From an uncultured Alphaproteobacteria bacterium (lineage in GTDB: Bacteria > Pseudomonadota > Alphaproteobacteria > RF32 > CAG-239), in the NCBI GenBank assembly GCA_944390455.1, contig CALXPU010000012.1, positions 1-48,657 on the forward strand: a stretch of DNA of 48,657 bases, written 5' to 3'. The notes under the pieces were generated by a model. That model made no database searches. It was not told the origin of the DNA and saw nothing but the letters and a program-made list of their open reading frames with translations. Every line of letters starts with the position of its first letter. Position 1 is the first letter of the stretch. Below are positions 46,401 to 48,657 of the stretch, piece after piece. The translations under genes were made by a program, and so were the position numbers.

Positions 46401-48657
46401 CTTGCCCGCAAAATGAATATACAACCGGTGGCTGTCCATCCCGTCCACACAATAAAGTTGATGAAATTCCGTCAGGTAATTATGCCGGTGATGAAGCCTG
46501 TTATCGTTGTAGTTACAACTGTTTAAGCGAAGAAGGATATTATGGAACTTCATCTATCTGTGAAGATGAAAATGTGGGTTACATATGTGAAAATGATGCA
46601 GAATCAGGATGTTTCATTAAAACTAATGCAGCTCCCTGCCCTTCAGATGAATACACAAGCGGCAACTGCCCGAATAAAACCGGAAACACCACTCAATATA
46701 TAGAAAGCGGCAACTATTCAGGCAGCAACAAATGTTATACATGCTCATACGAATGTGACGTCACCAATAAATATTACAGCAGCGATGAACTCTGTACAGA
46801 AAACAATGTAGGCCGTACCTGTAGTCTTGACAGTCTATCCTCTTGCTACATGCCCACCGGATGTGATGAAAAACAAGGTTATTTTGAGAGTTTAGAAAAA
46901 TGTATGCAAAACAACATCGGCTATGACTGTAAATCCCAAGATGGTTGCTACATCAAAGATATCGCCTTAAATTGTCCTGAAGAACAATATGTAACTTGTC
47001 CGGAAAGAGAAGGAAATACCGTTACCTCCACTCCAAGTGGAAGTTTTGCCGGTGAATATCAATGTAACATTTGTGAATATAGCTGTGACAATTCAAGAGA
47101 TTATTACACAGAAGAAGCACAATGCACCTCAGCAAACCCTGGAAAACTCTGTGAGCTAAGTGTTGCAGCACAATGCTATCAACCAACAACTTGTGATGAA
47201 GTTAATCATTTTTATAACAAACAGGCAACTTGTGAAGAATATTATGTCGGTTATTCCTGTGTTATCTCTGGCGGTTGTTATATCAAAGGCGGCGTCAAAC
47301 CCTGTCCTGAAAATGAATATACCACCTGTCCGGTTATAACAGGTAAAAAATTAATTGCCTCCAATCCAACCGAAAACACATCTGGTGAAGAACAATGCTA
47401 CACCTGTGAATATCAATGCGATACTGCCGCAAATTACTATGAACAACAAGACACATGTAGCGCTGCCCATACCAACAAAGTCTGCTCGTTAGATGACACA
47501 AGCGGATGCTATTTCCCTAAGACTTGCGACACAGAGCAAAACTTCTACGATACCCAGACACAATGCGAAGAAATCTATCCTGGATACACCTGTAAAGCAG
47601 ACAATGGCTGTTATATAAAAGATCAGATTCGTTCTTGTCCGATAGATGAATCATTAAGTTGCGAAGATAAACCCGGAAATATAACCGAAGCAACTCCAAG
47701 TGGTAACATGTCCGGTGACCAAGCTTGCTACAAATGCACATACACCTGTGATACAGAAAACAAATACTATCAAGATGAAGAAGCATGTTTAGGTAGCAAT
47801 CCGGAATATACTTGTATAGAAAACATATCCTCTGGATGTTATATTCCAAACCAATGCGATAACAACAAAGGATTCTATAAGGATGAGAGAACATGTACCA
47901 GCCTAAATCGTGGATATGAATGTAACGTATTCCAAAATGGTTGCGTCGGAAAAGGCGATATTAAAAGTTGCCCAACTGATGAAACCCCTCAAGGAGAATG
48001 CACTCCTAAAGAAGGAAATAATATATACGAAAGAAGTACCGGAAACTATAGCGGTGACAAAACTTGTGTAAAATGTGAATACTCATGTAATCCAGATCTA
48101 GGCTATTACAGCGAGGAAAGATATTGCCTTAACAATTTTACAACCTGCACCTTTGACAGCAACAGTGAATGTTACATTGGCACTTCCTGTGATGCACAAC
48201 AAGGACAATATAATACCGGTATCAAATGTGAAGAAGCTAATCCGGGATATACCTGCAGCTACAATCTTAAAGCTAAATGCTTCATAAAAAGCGACGCCAA
48301 AGAATGTCCTGAAGGCGAATATGTTACATGTCCTGAAGAAACAGGAAAAATCGCTACACCTACTCCAACCGCAAACAAAGCTGGCGAAGATACTTGCAAC
48401 ACTTGTAGTTACACTTGCGATACCGGAAAAGGCTACTACAACAGCGACAAAGAATGTCCTGAAGGTACTCTATGCACACTTGATGAAGCATCTGGATGCT
48501 ATAAAGCAAGTGCCACGGATATTTCTGATTTTACGAATGTAACTGTCAAAAATACCACAAAGATTACGCGCACCATTGAGGGTAGCGAAGACGGCTATGG
48601 TATGAAAGATACAGCAAGCATAGAAAACGGTACGAATATAGTTACCGGCACAACCGG
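40442..48657 (+). CDS. Giant secreted cysteine-rich modular repeat protein, 3' end outside window
   Basis: One open frame of 2738 codons runs to the window edge with no stop. Order: basic n-region and signal peptide (hydrophobic VLSTISVVMIININTV, cleavage near SAA, residue about 39); a 100-residue segment with one ankyrin-like unit (NTALCIAQQQKDYSAYKLLL); a hydrophobic Ala/Gly stretch then GGGGGGG (residues about 128-150), a hinge seen before autotransporter passengers; then 23 A modules with B/C modules between them to about 48480. About 12 of every 100 residues are Cys (12 counted in codons 42602-42901). The last 50 codons lack Cys and are Thr/Asn/Ile/Gly-rich (DFTNVTVKNTTKITRTIEG), as in a beta-solenoid. 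ATG 40442 has no ribosome site; TTG 40472 has GGAG seven bases before it and gives an ideal signal peptide, so the true start may be there. Family not recognised; surface-exposed rod is inference. Confidence 0.9.
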   Translation, partial: MPKVYKRRLLLKRFIRRLGNVLSTISVVMIININTVSAATRLTPYHLYLWAKNANVTRLEEYKRYINIKDYTTQNTALCIAQQQKDYSAYKLLLQFGASIHVPCHDNSDLQCRKIIKEVGGIDAGLLVLGAAAIGGGALALGGGGGGGSSGPSCNVNDYPLEECPEHGQCSTCEGKYKLDHCQEFWKKADDRTCVPDDCPAGQYLKGGCPTYVGTSLKEVPSSSFSGYEQCYTCQYTCDVSSGFHQDKESCMKNYPGYSCKQHENGCYIMDIALPCPDGEALSCEEKEGFTLNQTESGNLSGSNKCYRCTYTPNPCPENQYTNGKCPPVVGNKVEYIESGSMSGNDKCYTCSYSCNTALGYYPSSENCEVANPGKSCSLNEASGCYKAGGCDNSKGYYDNEEEFSAKYPGYNALFQNGCYTKGSEKDCPNNQFTSGNCPDIEGQNSSQIATPNYSGDNRCYRCSYQCNTSLGYYNSQSQCTTAHVGNTCSTVQPSGCYKVSGCDTSKKYYDKNSDCIIANTNKTCAFDSNSNCYKVTGCDNAQGYYDTREEVSSQFPGYNIIESNGCFARGTAKTCPEGETTTCTPRKGNTVVKKESGNYAGTVSCGICEYTCNNQLKYYKDNQSCTGSNYGKICSYDEEAQCYKPTGCNTILGYYDSVSACEQKETGYYCTSAGDGCYTKGIAKDCPEGEYLKGKCPQKPGATAIENPSGNMSGSEKCYTCSYKCNSAENYYDDAGSCEAANTGKFCTQDEDTLCYVPAGCNTSSGYYDEEEACLAASTGHICTKDPTSSCYVQGACNEAEHYYTEQTTCENYYTGYSCTQAYGCYIKGDEKPCPSEPEQEYTECPEKTGNTAIPTPTDNFSGAKQCYTCAYQCNEAENYYTDNDSCQRANPEQFCNLNAESGCYIPSGCNNAGGYYEDQGDCEDANIGYTCKLQEKCYVKDTPKDCPAEEFLEGQCPEKTGNTVSQSPTGNMSGENQCFTCIYTCDTSEKYYDSDTSCEQANTGKMCSIDEASSCYRVSGCNTNKGYYDDNGSCTAANTGLLCKLDASSSCYVKDKCDTAQKHYDDKESCLSANTGLECEIDPTSSCYIPTKCSMASGYYDEQDTCETANTGYNCTMQSNGCYQKGEAKDCPEEQYTECAPKAEHTVEATPSSDFSGEKQCYICTYSCDTKNNYYDDTGACELANRGYTCSKTENNCYVKSEPKTCPLDEYTECPEKDGKIPTPSPTGNYAGELPCYSCSYGCDTSNNYYDNQGACLKAHPGNLCEVDETSGCNVPGSCNVSAGWYDSNELCSAAFPGWNCSNTAGCFTKSTPKSCPTDEYTSGMCPGKTGNTVNEIPTDNYAGDAPCYSCQYICDTKTNHYKDEITCTSDHPTKVCTLDDESECYMPTGCDTNKGNYDAKDDCETNNEGYTCTLQEDCYVRGEPKACPADQYTSGNCPKKDGNIIQEVESGAMSGAEKCYTCQYTCNTEEGYFQSESNCKQAFPEFTCVSDMASGCYITASCSAEDGYYEDIDTCKANYKGYNCQGSNGCYTKGEPLQCPAEQYTVCPTIEGNIAIPTPTGNFSGEAECNTCSYECDTGNRYYETENACSVAQPEYICVSDATSGCYKPSKCDQSQHFYDDQITCENYYAGYTCKTQNGCYIKGAEKQCPSGEYVTCPTKEGNKVTATPTENKSGEEFCNTCEYTCDTEQKYYTEKEQCNLANPSHYCEFSSSSNCYTPTGCDNERGFYASYSSCTSTFKGYECVLQDGCYTKGEIKSCPAGEYTTGKCQERVGNDVEEVESGNYTGEEKCYSCKYTCKSAEGYYSEPETCEAENTGRSCSLDNSSQCYMVSGCRTDMGWYTSNSECEKAFPGYSCTYHEECYIKGTPKECPSGEYTTGKCPEKPGTTVSETPSGSMSGEEVCYSCIYTCKKDEGYYDSNSDCTSANPGKACYHNEEVGCYQVSGCDTLNSYYDSNSDCERANAGYFCQLDADSQCYIKGEARTCPQNEYTTGGCPSRPHNKVDEIPSGNYAGDEACYRCSYNCLSEEGYYGTSSICEDENVGYICENDAESGCFIKTNAAPCPSDEYTSGNCPNKTGNTTQYIESGNYSGSNKCYTCSYECDVTNKYYSSDELCTENNVGRTCSLDSLSSCYMPTGCDEKQGYFESLEKCMQNNIGYDCKSQDGCYIKDIALNCPEEQYVTCPEREGNTVTSTPSGSFAGEYQCNICEYSCDNSRDYYTEEAQCTSANPGKLCELSVAAQCYQPTTCDEVNHFYNKQATCEEYYVGYSCVISGGCYIKGGVKPCPENEYTTCPVITGKKLIASNPTENTSGEEQCYTCEYQCDTAANYYEQQDTCSAAHTNKVCSLDDTSGCYFPKTCDTEQNFYDTQTQCEEIYPGYTCKADNGCYIKDQIRSCPIDESLSCEDKPGNITEATPSGNMSGDQACYKCTYTCDTENKYYQDEEACLGSNPEYTCIENISSGCYIPNQCDNNKGFYKDERTCTSLNRGYECNVFQNGCVGKGDIKSCPTDETPQGECTPKEGNNIYERSTGNYSGDKTCVKCEYSCNPDLGYYSEERYCLNNFTTCTFDSNSECYIGTSCDAQQGQYNTGIKCEEANPGYTCSYNLKAKCFIKSDAKECPEGEYVTCPEETGKIATPTPTANKAGEDTCNTCSYTCDTGKGYYNSDKECPEGTLCTLDEASGCYKASATDISDFTNVTVKNTTKITRTIEGSEDGYGMKDTASIENGTNIVTGTT
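41036..48424 (+). repeat. Modular cysteine repeats (23 A modules plus about 44 B/C modules)
   Basis: A module (about 40 residues): CPxxEYTxGxCPxKxGNTV, then PSGNxSGxxxCYTCxYxC. B module (36 residues): GYYDxxxxCxxANxGxxC, then SxCYxxxGC. C is a B variant ending GCYxKGxxKxCP that always leads into the next A. First Cys codons of the A modules: 41036, 41267, 41387, 41723, 42167, 42500, 42944, 43283, 43838, 44063, 44393, 44729, 45065, 45395, 45725, 46061, 46403, 46637, 46973, 47303, 47636, 47969, 48305. All are in the same frame. Copies differ widely in DNA sequence, so the array is old or under diversifying drift, not a recent amplification. Confidence 0.9.

Noticed and set aside
41036..48424. 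CRISPR-like or nearly identical DNA repeats
   Set aside because: Periodicity is in protein motifs; nucleotide copies are divergent, and there are no fixed repeats with unique spacers.
41036..48424. EGF-like domain assignment for the 36-residue modules
   Set aside because: Length is similar, but Cys count and spacing do not follow the six-cysteine EGF pattern as far as I can read.
40896..48542. Many open frames of 60-160 codons on both strands within the cysteine-rich gene
   Set aside because: All lie under one continuous frame that holds 23 in-frame modules; they are out-of-frame readings of the TGC/TGT-rich repeats.
40442..48657. Suspected frameshifts in the giant gene
   Set aside because: Every one of the 23 A-module CP positions has the same frame as the ATG at 40442, so no shift is present.

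Overview
The window is AT-rich DNA from a Gram-negative alphaproteobacterium. Supporting signs are the str-operon order rpsL-rpsG-fusA-tuf, the recO-parC and maf-rng-yacG pairings, a DksA with the CxxT...CxxA finger common in that class, and outer-membrane functions (Kdo-8-phosphate synthase, an 8-stranded-type barrel, DsbD/ScsB). The orphan prepilin, the large secreted protein with an autotransporter-like layout and the many lineage-specific hypotheticals suggest a host-associated (gut-type) lineage; that placement is inference.

Layout. 1-3145: str operon on the minus strand (tuf fragment, fusA, rpsG, rpsL). 3402-6450: two unrecognised plus-strand genes, one with an HExxH motif and one with a hydrolase-like Cys elbow, flanking a tRNA-Arg(UCU). 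6522-8997: ssb, an orphan branched-chain-amino-acid-type binding protein, a possible small RNA and an outer-membrane barrel, all minus. 9185-13596: plus-strand run of a family-5 uracil-DNA glycosylase, an OpgB-like phosphoglycerol transferase and a ScsB-type DsbD. 13649-29586: mostly minus housekeeping genes (mutS, pheA, a guanine-deaminase-like gene, parC, recO, kdsA, a Lon-family protease) with a plus-strand PhoR-like kinase and several hypotheticals. 29677-35748: TPR protein, a protein with an internal duplication, a VanX-type dipeptidase, an M16 homologue lacking its zinc motif, a small membrane-anchored protein and a prepilin-like protein. 35890-38327: dksA-maf-rng-yacG. 38412-40149: pentapeptide-repeat protein overlapped with an M20 peptidase.

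40442-48657 (running off the window) is the standout: one uninterrupted reading frame of 2738 codons with no stop in the window. It encodes a signal peptide, a short ankyrin-like segment, a glycine-rich hinge and then 23 copies of a roughly 40-residue cysteine module (A) separated by zero to four copies of a 36-residue cysteine module (B/C). Spacings between A modules are quantised at about 120 + 108n nucleotides. At the last 50 codons the cysteines stop and the sequence changes to Thr/Asn/Gly/Ile-rich, beta-solenoid-like text. I read it as a giant disulfide-rich surface rod, probably exported by an autotransporter-type route whose C-terminus is outside the window. The DsbD/ScsB homologue in the same window could supply periplasmic reductant for folding it, but no sequence feature links the two.

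Many intrinsic terminators and several sigma70-like promoters can be read directly. One promoter (14829-14857) is spanned by a perfect 10-bp inverted repeat, a good operator candidate.
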